Shown: positions 10,225-20,593, counted from the first letter of the stretch. The stretch: 28,593 nt of DNA from Gnetum montanum (GCA_015680685.1 MNCI01003893.1:97216-125808); one strand, 5' to 3'. Notes: generated by a model not told the origin, from the sequence alone. Numbers and translations are program-made.

Positions 10225-11139
10225 TGATGAGCAGTGAGGTACCCCTACGCTCAACCATACGAATACGAGCGTTTCACGCACGATCTAGTCAAATTCCAAG
10301 GACTAAGTGCTTATGTGCCCTTGTGGAACAAAGACAAGTTGGTTGATAGTTGTCTTCCCAAGCTTACATATATGTCATGATTATATGGTTAAGTAAGCTT
10401 GAGGCATATGATTTTTATAGCTTTTATGTTTTTATGTCCTTCTAGTAGGGAAGGAGAGAGGTAACTAAGTGACTAATTTAACTTAACTACTCATTAACTA
10501 AGTTCTAACTAATCCTAACACCAGCATCCATTCCCACTTGTCGTACACATCCTAAAGTAGTGCAACACTATCAGGATTACCAAATGCTAGTCGTTACTGG
10601 GTTACCAAGCATTACACGCATGCTCGAAGTGGTCATGCTTGTGTAATTTAACAATTTGCTTAATTGATCAAAATGAATTTTTGTACTAATAACAGAAAAG
10701 TAAAGTGCATAAAATAAAATAAAATAAATGCATAAGAAAACAAATCTCAAGTGTTGCAAGGATGAATCAAAGAGCTCATCTTTATTGTCGTACACAAGGT
10801 GTGCTCAGGTACACAATGCTCAAATAAAGATCCATCCACACTTAGACCTCTTGCTGCAAGCACTTGGAAACTACTCAAACTTTCAAACAGACTACAAGAG
10901 TTTTGCTACTTGACTGCTAAAAGACTTCCTTTCAATTGTGTGCCTGGGCACTATATTTATAGGCTTGGGAGAAACTACTCTAATAATTAGAGTAACTACT
11001 CTAATAATTAGAATAACTACTAGAGTAACCACTCTAATAATTAGAATAACTACTACAGTAACCACTCTAATAATTAGAGTAACTAGTAGAGTAACCACTC
11101 TAATAATTAGAGTAACTGCTAAAGTAATCTCTCTCATCA
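10225..11139 (-). repeat. B: 3' LTR
   Basis: 915 bp from TGATGAG to CTCATCA (plus strand). On the minus strand: U3 with five copies of a palindromic repeat, a TATA box (CTATAAATATAG, 10951-10962) and AATAAA (10781-10786). It pairs with 19662-20588. Confidence 0.92.
10977..11116 (-). repeat. B: U3 palindromic tandem repeat, 3' LTR
   Basis: Five copies of ACTCTAATAATTAGAGTAAC start at 10977, 10998, 11031, 11064 and 11097, spaced 21-33 bp. Each is nearly its own reverse complement (ACTCTAAT, A, AATTAGAGT). They lie just upstream of the TATA box, where enhancers are expected. Confidence 0.9.
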
Positions 11140-11154
11140 TACCCCCACGACTGA
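11140..11154 (-). promoter_or_regulatory. B: polypurine tract
   Basis: Plus strand TACCCCCACGACTGA abuts the LTR end at 11139, followed by ATGAAAACTCGTCCTCGAG, which is conserved in A, C and D. Confidence 0.88.
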
Positions 11155-13060
11155 ATGAAAACTCGTCCTCGAGTTCCTTACAAAATATTGGGAAGGTATG
11201 GGATTATTGACTAATTGACAACTGATGGTGGAATGGGATGACAAACTCAACGTGCCCAATGAACGGATTAATAAACATATTACAACATTAGCATTCATGA
11301 CCATTGTGGTGAACACTCATACATAAATGACATTGAAGCCTTCATTTGGCATCTTGTAGAGAAAGAGAGAGAAAGAAAATGAAGCATGTTTCCACCAATG
11401 CTAAGATTACACCTTTCGTTGTTTATCCATAGCCACACCATTAAACTTGCTTCTTTCATAAATGCTCCAGTTTTGGTCCATCCTAAGTGCTTCATCCAAG
11501 CCCAGTCCATTGTTTGTATGATTGTCATCTGCACACACAACACAGTCACAAATGAGCAAGGATAGATAAACCATAATGCAATTGATCCCTTGCCTCGATA
11601 TGAAGTGCATTGCCTAAGTTGTGGTTATGGCAGAAACTGGTTCGGAGATTTATCATAGGTGACTACCCATGGTGTAGGGGTTAGGCGAATAGTAAAATGG
11701 AGAAAATTGAAAAATTTGTGCCAAGGCCCCCACGATTAAGAGTGAACCTCTAGTAGTTATAAGATGGAAAAATATGAAGAATAAGAAAGATGGGAAAAAA
11801 TAACAATGGCAACACCAATAAAATGGATGTCATGGAAGGGGATGAAACAAGAGATGATTGATTGCAACAAATGTTTAAGGAAAAGAACTTAACAATTGCA
11901 CCAAAAAGGAATGCCAGTGGATCCTCCCCAAAGCAGGCTCATGCCTTTTATGCCCTGAAAAACCCACAAACCAAAGGGTTTGTAGGCTCTAGGAATGTCA
12001 TTTGGAAGCAAGAGTTAAAAACTTACCCACAAGAATTCACCAAAGAAAATCAATGCATCAACCTAGAATGAACTAATGATAAAACTCGCAATGAGGTGGA
12101 AAATGGGAAGAAAGATGGAGAGGAGAGAATGGAATGGAATCCAGAGAACAAGGTTGTGTAAAGCCTCTTATGTATTTCATGGTTAAGATAACTGAGTAGA
12201 ACTTCATCCCAAATCCAAACTCAAACCAACTACATTTAGTGACCTCGCATCAATACACCTGGTCAATCCATCCTCTTGAAGCAACAAGAATGTCTTCCTA
12301 AAGAATGACCACCATCTCGAGGAGAGCGAGATGGAGAAGCAAGAAGTAAAAAAGGGCCTTAGTTAGAGGGAACCTTCAAGCATGGGTAACATGTCTTTCC
12401 AATTTCATAACCAGTGCTTATAGCCCATATTGCTTTATTATCTCTAAGGGGTATGCTTGGAATTCTCACTTTTCTCTTTTTTTTTCTTTTTTTTTCTTTT
12501 GCTTGAGAACCACACCATGCAAAGACTTATTTTTATTTACTTGGCTTCCTGATTTTTGAACAATGTCATAATGCAAAAAACCCAAGAAATAATCATACAA
12601 GCACCCAAGAGAATGGCCAACACAAATGCATCGAATCCCCTTGAAGTCAAACCCTTTTCATCGTTTGAGTCTTTCCTTGTTTGAAAAGTACCCAACCACC
12701 AATTCATTAATAAATTTACTTAGAAAAAGGGGACTGTACAGTTCCAAGCCAAAGGAGACCATAGAGTTGTATGGATGAGTGGATGGCATCGACTCATTGC
12801 ATGTTTTACCAAAAGAACCATACCTTAATATTAGCATCATAATTCAAAGGTAAAAATCAAACATTAGCAATCAATACGATATAATGCAATCCACCATCAT
12901 GAGCACTTATTGGATGACAAATAAAAGTAAATCAAGCAAACAAAGAAATAGTAAAAACATGAATGATGGTGTAAAACAAAAATAAGAAAAGTTGGAAAAA
13001 TGTATAAAACAAAAATTCAAAAAGAACTGAGGGCCTAAAATGGTTAACATAGGTGGCCAT
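11155..13060 (-). other. B: 3' non-coding region
   Basis: 1.9 kb with no convincing frame. It is closely related to D (26870-28475): the block at 11385-11530 matches 27075-27235 and the block at 11640-12110 matches 27320-27780. A polypurine-like motif (plus strand GCCCCCACGATTAAG) is at 11726-11740. A T-rich tract at 12470-12500 is the loop of the stem-loop annotated separately. Confidence 0.7.
12448..12516 (-). other. B: conserved 3' stem-loop
   Basis: Plus strand GGGGTATG, TTGGAATTCTCA, a long T/C-rich loop, then TGAGAACCACACC. The inner stem TTCTCA/TGAGAA pairs; one outer-stem base has changed (GGTATG). Confidence 0.6.
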
Positions 13061-14330
13061 CTCCCCCACGACTAAGTTGGAAGGAGGAGATCTAAAATAG
13101 TGAGCAAGGTTGTCCATTAATAGAGGTAGCATGTGCACTAGTTGTCCTAAGCTCATGGAAAGGTTCGGTTTGTTGTACGTTGACCAAAAATTTCTTGTCT
13201 GGGCTCTCAAGTTTGTATATTACCATGGCCCCTAAAGGAAAAGTTTCATAAATAATATAAGGTCCTTTCCACAGTATTTGAAATTTAGTACATTGTGACA
13301 CATGTGTGGGATTCCAGTAGAGAACCTTATCTCACTATTGATATTTAACTTTCCTAATCCTTAGGTCATGACGTTGTTTATTAAATGCCTTGTGCAACTC
13401 TTTAGATGATGGTGCAGCTAGTTAGTTTTCATCTAGCAAGTTAAGAGTTACTAACCATTGTTTCTATGCTAGATCAAGGTCAAGGTTGAGGTCACATGCC
13501 ATGGATATTGTACGGAGCTCAGTTTGAATTGGAAGCGTTGGTAATTTAATGTACACTAACTCATAAGGAGAGTAGCCTGTAAGGAGTTTCCATGTGGAGC
13601 GATATGCCCAAAGAGCATCATTCAGTTTAGTGCTCCAGTCTTGCCTAAACTTGCTAATGGTTCTTACCAATATCTTCGTAATCTCCATGTTGGTGACTTC
13701 TGTTTGACCATTCGCTTAGGGGTGGTATGGTGTAGTCAATTTATGCTCAACCCCTAAGCGTTGCATTAATTTTTGAAAAGTTGCACCTGTGAAGTGTGTA
13801 CCATTGTCTGAAATAAGTGCACGCGGGACACCAAACCTATTTATGATTTTTTGTTGAACAAATCGTGCAGCTATAGATGATGTACAATCTTTAACAGTAG
13901 TTTCGTCCACCCATTTTGTTAGGTAATCAACGACAATAATAATATAAGCTTTCCATTAGACATTGTTGTAATCAGCCCCATAAAATCAATTCCTCAAATG
14001 TGCGAAGGGTTCTAATGGTTGAATCCATTGTTGCGGACCCTCCATTCTAGCAGTCATTCCCCCATCATGTTGACAATGTTCACAAGATTGGACAAAATGA
14101 TGGACATCCTGAAATAATGTAGGTCAATAATATCCTGCAAGTAGGATCTTGATGGTTGTTCATCTCCTAGTGTAATGACCCCCACAAGGACCCTCATGAG
14201 CATCTTGGAGAACTTGCAATTAATCTATATCAGGAACACACCATCAAACCAAGCCATCGGGACACACTTTGTAGAATTGTCCATTGATCTCCATAAAGTA
14301 CTTGGCTCAGTGAAGAAACTGTTATTTCTT
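13061..14330 (-). pseudogene. B: integrase
   Basis: Inserts the cDNA into the host chromosome. Read right to left: the HHCC zinc domain is visible as DAHEGPCGGH (about 14170-14215) and SCEHCQ (about 14069-14090). The catalytic core has VDYLTKW (Asp 13926-13928), SDNGTHF (Asp 13806-13808) and TEVTN (Glu 13698-13700), with 35 residues between the last two, as in D,D35E integrases. The C-terminal GPY module (KFQILWKGPYIIYETFPLGA, about 13190-13290) replaces a chromodomain, which fits Athila rather than chromoviruses. The frame is broken by a TAA at 13716-13718 inside YHP-ANGQ, a TAA within KK-QFLH (about 14330), and other stops. It ends near 13062 with NLVVGE. Confidence 0.88.
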
Positions 14331-14439
14331 CTCAAGGTTTAACTCTTGTCGTGTTTGTTGGGTGAGGAGATAGACAAGAATGCTATTATACCAGTTTGTC
14401 TACGTGGGTGATTGATTATTCACTACACCAAGAAAGAGG

Positions 14440-14960
14440 AATTCATTAGGGAAATAATCAAAAATTGGATACTCATCCTCTTTGTTGTCCCATCGCAACC
14501 AAGATAAATAATCAGCAACTACATTCTCAGTGCCCTTGCAATCAATCATCGTTAAATCGAACTCTTGTATGATTACAAGCCATCATATGATATGAGGGCT
14601 TACCATTAGCTTATTCATGAGGAATCGAATTGCACTATGATCTATATGTATATATACTTTATATCCCAATACATAGTGTCTAAACTTTTCTAGTGAGAAC
14701 ACTACAACCATTAATTCTTTCTCTGTGGTAGTGTAGTTAAGTTGTACATCAGCGATACTTCTACTTGCATAGTGGATGTAATAAAGATGCTTCTAGTCAT
14801 CTAACTATATAAGTATGGCTCCTAAAGCATAGTTGGATACGTCAGTCATGATATGTAATGGTTTGGACTAGTTAGGAGCTTGTAGAATGGGTGTTTCTAC
14901 TAGCTTTTGTTTCAAATTTTGGAAAGCTAACTCGCATTCCCTGGTCCACTCAAAAGGTAC
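14440..14960 (-). pseudogene. B: RNase H
   Basis: Degrades the RNA strand of the RNA:DNA hybrid. Visible motifs include MTDVSNYALGAIL (first catalytic Asp kept), LNYTTTEKELMVVVF (catalytic Glu), VYIHIDHSAIRFLMNK (Asp and His) and TMIDCKGTENVVADYLS near the end. Stops interrupt it, including a TGA in place of a Trp codon present in A (HII-WLVI versus NVIWWLVI). Confidence 0.88.
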
Positions 14961-16280
14961 ATCCTTTTTTGTTAATTCCACCAATGGTTTGGAAACCTTT
15001 GAAAATTTCTCAATAAATCTCCTATAGTAGCCATTATGTCCAAGGAATGATCGAATATCTTTGACAATTTCTAGTTGCAGGTAATTCCTTAGATAATTCT
15101 CATTTTCTTGAGGTCTACCTCTATCCTTGTGTGTGAGATTTTGTGCCCTAGTACTATGCGTTCTTGGACCACCAAATGGCTTTTCTGCGAGTTGAGCCTC
15201 AAATTGGTTTTTACACATCTTTTTAACACTTGCTTCAACCAGTCCAAGGCTTGATCAAAGTTTGCTCCATAAGTGGATAAGTCGTTCATAAAGACCTCCA
15301 CGCCATGCCCAATCTGCTATTGGAATATACTTAGAACTAGTCATTGAAATGTTGCAGNGGGTAATTCCTTAGATAATTCTCATTTTCTTGAGGTCTACCT
15401 CTATCCTTGTGTGTGAGATTTTGTGCCCTAGTACTATGCGTCCTTGGACCACCAAATGGCTTTTCTGTGAGTTGAGCCTCAAATTGGTTTTTACACATCT
15501 TTTTAACACTTGCTCCAACCGGTCCAAGGCTTGATCAAAGTTTGCTCCATAAGTGGAGAAGTCGTTCATAAAGACCTCCACGCCATGCCCGATCTGCTAT
15601 TGGAATATACTTAGAACTAGTCATTGAAATGTTGCAGGAGCATTGCACAAGCTAAACGGCATCTGTTTGTATGCGAATGTTCCCCAAGGACTAGTGAACA
15701 TAGTCTTGGCTTGGTCTTCTGGGGCTATTTGTATTTGGTTATATCCGCTATATCCATCCAAAAAACTGTAATAGCGATGCCCTGTGATGGTGTCTAAGAC
15801 TTGGTCGACAAATGGCAATGAAAATTGATCTTTGAATGTTGCCATATTTAGTAGCCTGAAAGCTATGCACACCCTCTATTTACCTACCTTTTTAGGCACA
15901 ATAACTAATGGGCTAGCCTATTCTCTATCAGCAATGGGGTATATGAACCCAGCCTTGAGAAGGTGTTCAATTTCTTCCTTAACTACTTACTTCAGCTTAG
16001 GGTTCAATCACCTTTACAATTGTCTTCGAGGCTTTATGGAGGGGTCAGTGTAAATTCTATGTTGGCATATCTTAAGATCTATTCCAGTTAATTTGGAATA
16101 TGACCAAGTGAAGGCTTTCAACCATTTATTTATTACCTTTAACAGTTCTTCTTTCTGTTGAGGAGCAAGCTTAGCATTGATAATTACCAAATTTCCATTT
16201 TTAAGGAACATGTATTCCATACCAGTGGGCAATGGTTTCAGCTTGAGGGGCTCTTGCTTAAATTTCTTAGGGATTTCCAA
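14961..16280 (-). pseudogene. B: reverse transcriptase, with an internal duplication
   Basis: Copies element RNA to DNA. From 16280 leftward: the connecting region LKPLPTGMEYMFL, FKDQFSLPFVDQVLDTI, the first catalytic Asp in SFLDGYSGYNQI, and GTFAYKQMPFSLCNAPATFQ (ends 15621). The active-site pair reads FMND instead of FMDD (Asn codon 15564-15566, again 15284-15286 in the duplicate), so it is dead. The thumb follows (VLKRCVKTNLRLN, GHKISHTRIEVD), then SFLGHNGYYRRFIEKFSK near 15000-15060. The segment with FMND and the thumb occurs twice (15361-15637 and 15081-15357), separated by an N, which is probably an assembly artefact. Confidence 0.9.
15081..15637. repeat. Direct duplication around an assembly N (277 bp twice)
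   Basis: 15081-15357 and 15361-15637 match over 277 bp with six differences, separated by NGG. The 7-mer GTTGCAG sits before, between and after. Removing one copy gives a normal RT order, so the duplication adds nothing functional. It is either two unmerged alleles or contig ends, or a genuine small duplication. Confidence 0.85.
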
Positions 16281-16620
16281 CTTCCATGGTTGATATTTTC
16301 AAGGTTAAGACTTGGTAGTTGGTGGTGGACTTGCTCTAATGCATATATGCTATCGATGTAAGCACAAGTCAAACCCTTAGTTGGTTCCATGCATATGAGT
16401 GAACTATTTCCTTGATCAGCTATCAACCATTGGGTGTCTTCCTATCATGTGGCTACTACATACAAGCATCTTTGTATGTTAATCACTTGTGCACACGGAT
16501 TGCATGTAGGCAATGCTAAACTTTGCACAAACCATGACCTCTGCACACAATTACACCTTCTGTCACTGTATGCGATGCACGGAACTTTCTTCTTCTCGAT
16601 CTTTCTAAATGTATTTTCCT
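16281..16620 (-). pseudogene. B: protease-RT spacer
   Basis: Decayed coding DNA between protease and RT. Short open pieces (such as TKGLTCAYIDSIYALEQ) are separated by stops. It has no recognised domain. The same sequence is found in C from 25195, which fixes the right breakpoint of C's deletion. Confidence 0.6.
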
Positions 16621-17221
16621 TTCATATTTCTAGGGAAAGATCACAAATTCCTAAGCGTGCGTCGATGGTGCTTAGCCATGCTCTTTTCATTATGATTGAG
16701 AATTTCCCCTTACCATTGTTTACCTGAATCACTAGGAAGTCAGCTAGGTACGACCACCTACAAATAGTGGTAACAATATCTTCCACTAGTCCCAATGGGA
16801 CAGTGATGGACTGGTCATCCAACTCTAAATCGATGTTGCTCTTTTTCAATAGAGGCAGGTTCTAGGCCTTGTATATTTCTTGAGAAATCAAGTTGACACC
16901 AGAACTTGAATCCAAAAGAGCTTTGCACGACACATGTCCAACAATTTGTAAGTATATCAGAGGACTCCCATGATTAGAGAATTTCCTAGGAAGGTGGCCA
17001 GATTTGATATAATCGGTGATGGCATGTGTTAGCATGACCATATGCATTGAGTGTGGTGATTGGGTTGAAGGGGGCTCTGAAGTCTTGATTGATACTAAGG
17101 CATCTAAGGAATCAGACACTTGTGATTGTAAGGGCTTGGTTGGACTGTTGGTTCTAAAGAAAGGTCTTTTCTTCATGTGGTTGTTGGAACCAACAGTAGG
17201 TTGAGAGTTAACAGCCCTCAT
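16621..17221 (-). pseudogene. B: retropepsin-like protease
   Basis: Cuts the polyprotein. The active site reads ALLDSSSGVNLIS (about 16890-16930), where the family has D-S/T-G or the Athila variant D-x-G-A/S; the Gly appears shifted or replaced, so activity is doubtful. Downstream are VPLGLVEDIV and STIDARLGICDLSLE, matching the conserved PLG-VED and R-FL-T-A-I-positions of Athila proteases. The upstream part is Ser/Pro/Thr-rich linker. A TAG at 16862-16864 interrupts the domain. Confidence 0.8.
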
Positions 17222-19525
17222 GGTGTTACGTTGCTACAACTGGGTAGGGATTTCACCTTACATCGCAGGAGAAATTGGTAGTGAAGCTATTAGTGAAAGA
17301 GATGTGGCTGGATGACAAGGATGATATGCTTGTGGAATATCACCTATAGAAGAGGGAGTCCCATAATACTCATGGACTTGCTAGTGAGGTTGAGGAGTGA
17401 CGTGACCAGTAGAGTCACATGGGAAGATTGGTTACTGCACATAATACCCATATGGGTTAGGTTGCCGGTAAGGATACTGTTGCCTTGGTGGTGGCATTCC
17501 TCATGATTGTGGGTGCTGCCACTATTGATATTGCTCAATCGGTTGTGGTGGAGTTCCACTAGGATAATATGTTAAGGGTTGGTGGAACTTCCTTGGGTTA
17601 CCTTGAGGATAAGATAACCTTTAGCATGTTTGCCTTTTGTTTAATTGTGGGTTAAGTGCATACACCCCAAACTCCTACAGATGTGAGATTACAGGGCAAC
17701 ATCCCTTAGGATGGTCATATTAACATATCTCACATCCACTATCATTGTCCATTTTCGAATCCATAGCCCCTTCAATGATGGCAAGTTTGCCCTTGCCCTT
17801 GCTACATGCATGTTCAGCCTCTTTCTTTTTTCTTTTCTCACTACCTTGCTCTCTAGACTCCTCTACTATTTTAAGAACAGTTTGAAATCTATTGTCTAGG
17901 GAATCCCACATTTAATCTACTTTTGCTGAAACTTCTAATGTCATCATACCATCTCTTCAAGTGGTAACTCTTCTTCATCCTCAAAAAATCTTACTGCCCT
18001 CTTTCGAAGGGAAGGATCTTGATTATACTCTTCCACACTTTCTCTCTTCCATAGCTCACCTTCTTCCTTAGCAACTTGCTCCAATAGTCTTTGAATTTGA
18101 TGGGACCTAAGCTTAGATAGCCTTCCTTAGGCATAAGTCCCAAGGGTTCTTATTGTTTCATGCCTAAGCCCATCCACGAGATGGTGCACTTGATCCCTTT
18201 GCAAATAACCATGGCTAGGACAACAATGTAACAGTGCATACTATCAACCCATGGCAGTCCTCCTTGTTTCCAGCCTTGGATTTGCTTTCACAAGTTAGAC
18301 ACTTGGGAGTACGTTCGGTACTTGTCATTAAATAGTTCTAACATAGTACTCACCTACGAATGGATTCCAGTTCTAAAGACTAGTACCATCTTTCTGATTC
18401 TTTAACTAATGTCTATGGGAACAAGTTAAGTTTTTACCATTCATTCTCTATGTTGTATAAGGCACACACATTATGGAATGCTTGTAAATGATTTTAATGA
18501 TCAGCGTTGTATCCCCCTTCAAATTTTGGAATGTTGTTTATATCTACTCTCTTGATCCTACTATCTTTCTAATGCCTTGTTGGAATTCTAATAGCCTCAG
18601 TTATGTCCAACATACTTCGAGTAGCGAGGAGGGGTTCATCGTGATCGTCTCGTCCATGGTGTCTATGATGCCTACGTTGTTCTCTACTCTCCCTTCTTCT
18701 ATGTTGTGACTATTTAGAGTGCCCACGTCCCCTTTCCTGGTTGTTTCAATGATGACTTTCACATTGCCTACCTTTATCCCCATGGTCTTTTTCTTTATTA
18801 CCACATTCAGATATTGAAAGAGAGGGTGAAGGAGATGATGAAGGTGAAGAAGAAGGAGAATCATCACCATGATGGTGTCTACTACCTTCTCTTCTACGGT
18901 CTTGGTCCCAATCGCTATTATGATCAGAATTTCCACGTTTATCATGAGTTTGTGTCCCTTTTTCAGACCCTTTATGCCTATGGGTATTAGAACCTAGGTT
19001 ATGAATAGTGGAATGAAGGTCCTGATACACAACCCCTTAGCCAAAGTCAAGGGAAGGAACATCGTTGTGTGGGCAACTGCTTGAGGTAGGTTCACCACCC
19101 TCATTTTAGCTTAAGACATGTGGGGCATCCTGGGACCACTTACCCTTCAAAGACTTATGATGTCTCTCCTATTGCAGGTCCCTTTCACGTTGTGCCTCTA
19201 TGAGATGGTATTCTCTCAAGTCATGGTCTTGCACAACATATTCTACATGTAAGTGCAGCATGCCAATTCGTGTGAGAGCATGAAGAAGCATTGTCAGGAC
19301 TGAACGATCGGGAGGTAACACTATGTTACCTTCTAAGTCTCACCAACACAATTGTTCGTCTTGATGGAGGATAAAGGTGAATTCTAGTATATACTCATCA
19401 GGATGAATATATACCACTCGAACTTGTTGAGGGACTTGCAGATCAACGTCATGTGTATTACACCGTTGACTGTTTCCTATTTCAAACCTAGGTGGTGAGG
19501 CGCTTTCGTACGAAGAAGGAGACAT
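17222..19525 (-). pseudogene. B: gag
   Basis: Structural protein forming the particle and binding RNA. The ATG is at 19523-19525 (MSPSSYESASPPR). A conserved segment VVYIHPDEYILEFTFILHQ follows (19350-19420), also in A. At about 18620-19030 there is a low-complexity region rich in Ser, Arg, His, Asp and Glu (RRREGSRHHHGDDSPSSSPS), resembling RS domains. A capsid-like part follows (18000-18600; LFNDKYRTYSQVS). The basic and acidic segment 17720-17911 leads to a zinc knuckle at 17696-17734 (CEIC, then one stop, YDH, PKGC, C: C-X2-C-X3-H-X4-C). A Pro/Tyr/Gln-rich linker (17222-17690) joins it to protease. Stops and shifts occur throughout. Confidence 0.8.
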
Positions 19526-19641
19526 ACTTGTCTATTCAATGTGCAATGTATTCTTGTTTATTATTTTCTCAACCAACCCTAAGGCTTTGTTTGAATGATG
19601 TGAATAATTTTCTATGTTCTAGTTAGCACACAAACAACTAA

Positions 19642-19660
19642 GTCCCCAGCAATGGTGCCA
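19642..19660 (-). promoter_or_regulatory. B: primer binding site (tRNA-Asp type)
   Basis: Minus strand TGGCACCATTGCTGGGGAC, one base inside the 5' LTR. It resembles the Athila/Calypso-type site TGGCGCCGTTGCCGGGG with three differences, each a transition at a CpG. It anneals the tRNA that starts minus-strand DNA synthesis. 19526-19641 is the short untranslated leader between it and gag, with no further feature. Confidence 0.85.
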
Positions 19661-19661
19661 A

Positions 19662-20588
19662 TGATGAGCGACGAGGTACCCCTATGCTCAACCAAACGAA
19701 TACGAGCATTTCACACACAATCCATTCAAATTCCAAGGACTAAGTGCTTATGTGCCCTTGTGGAACAAGGATGGGTTGGTTGATCATTGTCTTCCCAAGC
19801 TTACCTGTATATCACGATTGTACGGTTAAGTAAGCTTGAGGGATATGATTTTTATAGCTTTTATATTTTTATGTACTGCACTAGTAGGGAAGGAGAGAGG
19901 TAACTAAGTGACTAATTTAACTTAACTACTCATTAACTAAGTTCTAACTAATCCTAACACTAGCATCCATTCCCACTTACTGTACACATCCTAAACCAAT
20001 GCAACACTGCTGGGATTACCAAACGCTAATCATTACTAAGTTACCAAGTGTTACACACATGCTCGAAGTGGTCGTGCTTGTGTAATTTAATAATTTGCTT
20101 AATTGATCAAAATGAATTGTTGTACTAATAACAAAAATGTAAAGTGCATAAAATAAAATAAATGCATAAGAAAATAAAATAAAAGAAATGTGTAAGAAAA
20201 AAATCTCAAGTGCTACAAGGATGAATCAAAGAGCTCATCTTTATTGCCATACACAAGGTGTGCTCAGGTACACAATGCTCGAATAAAGATCCGTCCACAC
20301 TTAGACCTCCTGCTCCAGGCACTTGGAAAATACTCTAATTTCAAACAGACTACAAGAGTTTCGCTACTTGACTGCTAAAAGACTTCCTTTCAATTGTGTG
20401 CTTGGGCACTGTATTTATAGGCTTGGGAGAAACTACTCTAATAATTAGAGTAACCGCTCTAATAATTAGAATAACTACTAGAGTAACTGCTAGAGTAAGC
20501 ACTCTAATAATTAAAATAATTGCAAAAGTAACCGCTAGAGTAACCACTCTAATAATTAGAGTAACTACTAAAGTAACCACTTTCATCA
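19662..20588 (-). repeat. B: 5' LTR (promoter LTR)
   Basis: 927 bp from TGATGAG to TTCATCA (plus strand). On the minus strand: four full U3 repeats, a TATA box (CTATAAATAC, 20411-20420) and AATAAA (20240-20245). Differences from the 3' LTR are mainly transitions plus a repeat-number change. Confidence 0.92.
20435..20565 (-). repeat. B: U3 palindromic tandem repeat, 5' LTR
   Basis: Full copies of ACTCTAATAATTAGAGTAAC or close variants start at 20435, 20456, 20501 and 20546, separated by half-copies such as GCTAGAGTAAC. One copy fewer than in the 3' LTR. Confidence 0.88.
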
Positions 20589-20593
20589 CTCAT
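20589..20593. repeat. Target site duplication of B, right copy
   Basis: CTCAT, the partner of CTCAC at 10220-10224. Element A's gag resumes directly here. Confidence 0.8.

Larger units (their letters stand above)
10225..20588 (-). mobile_element. Element B: complete but decayed Athila-type LTR retrotransposon
   Basis: 10.36 kb on the minus strand with both LTRs (915 and 927 bp), polypurine tract, 3' non-coding region, integrase, RNase H, RT, protease, gag and primer binding site in canonical order, and an imperfect 5-bp duplication (CTCAC/CTCAT). It lies inside the gag of element A. Coding frames are broken throughout. The two LTRs differ by about one base in ten by eye, with different copy numbers of a U3 repeat, so the insertion is not recent. 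It is the youngest layer of the A/B/C nest. Confidence 0.92.

Noticed and set aside
10977-11116. Regularly spaced repeats as a CRISPR array
   Set aside because: Spacers are 1-13 bp and similar to each other, the context is a plant LTR, and the paired LTR has the same array.
10892-11210. Repetitive Val/Thr/Leu/Ile frames on both strands, and similar ones at 20350-20755
   Set aside because: They are translations of the U3 palindromic repeat and have no independent support.
12470-12500. T-rich runs as terminators or simple microsatellites
   Set aside because: They lie in the loop of the conserved stem-loop and belong to that structure.
18746-19030. Ser/Arg-rich frame as a captured host SR protein
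   Set aside because: It is in phase with gag homology on both sides and has a counterpart in A, and no RNA-recognition motif is visible.
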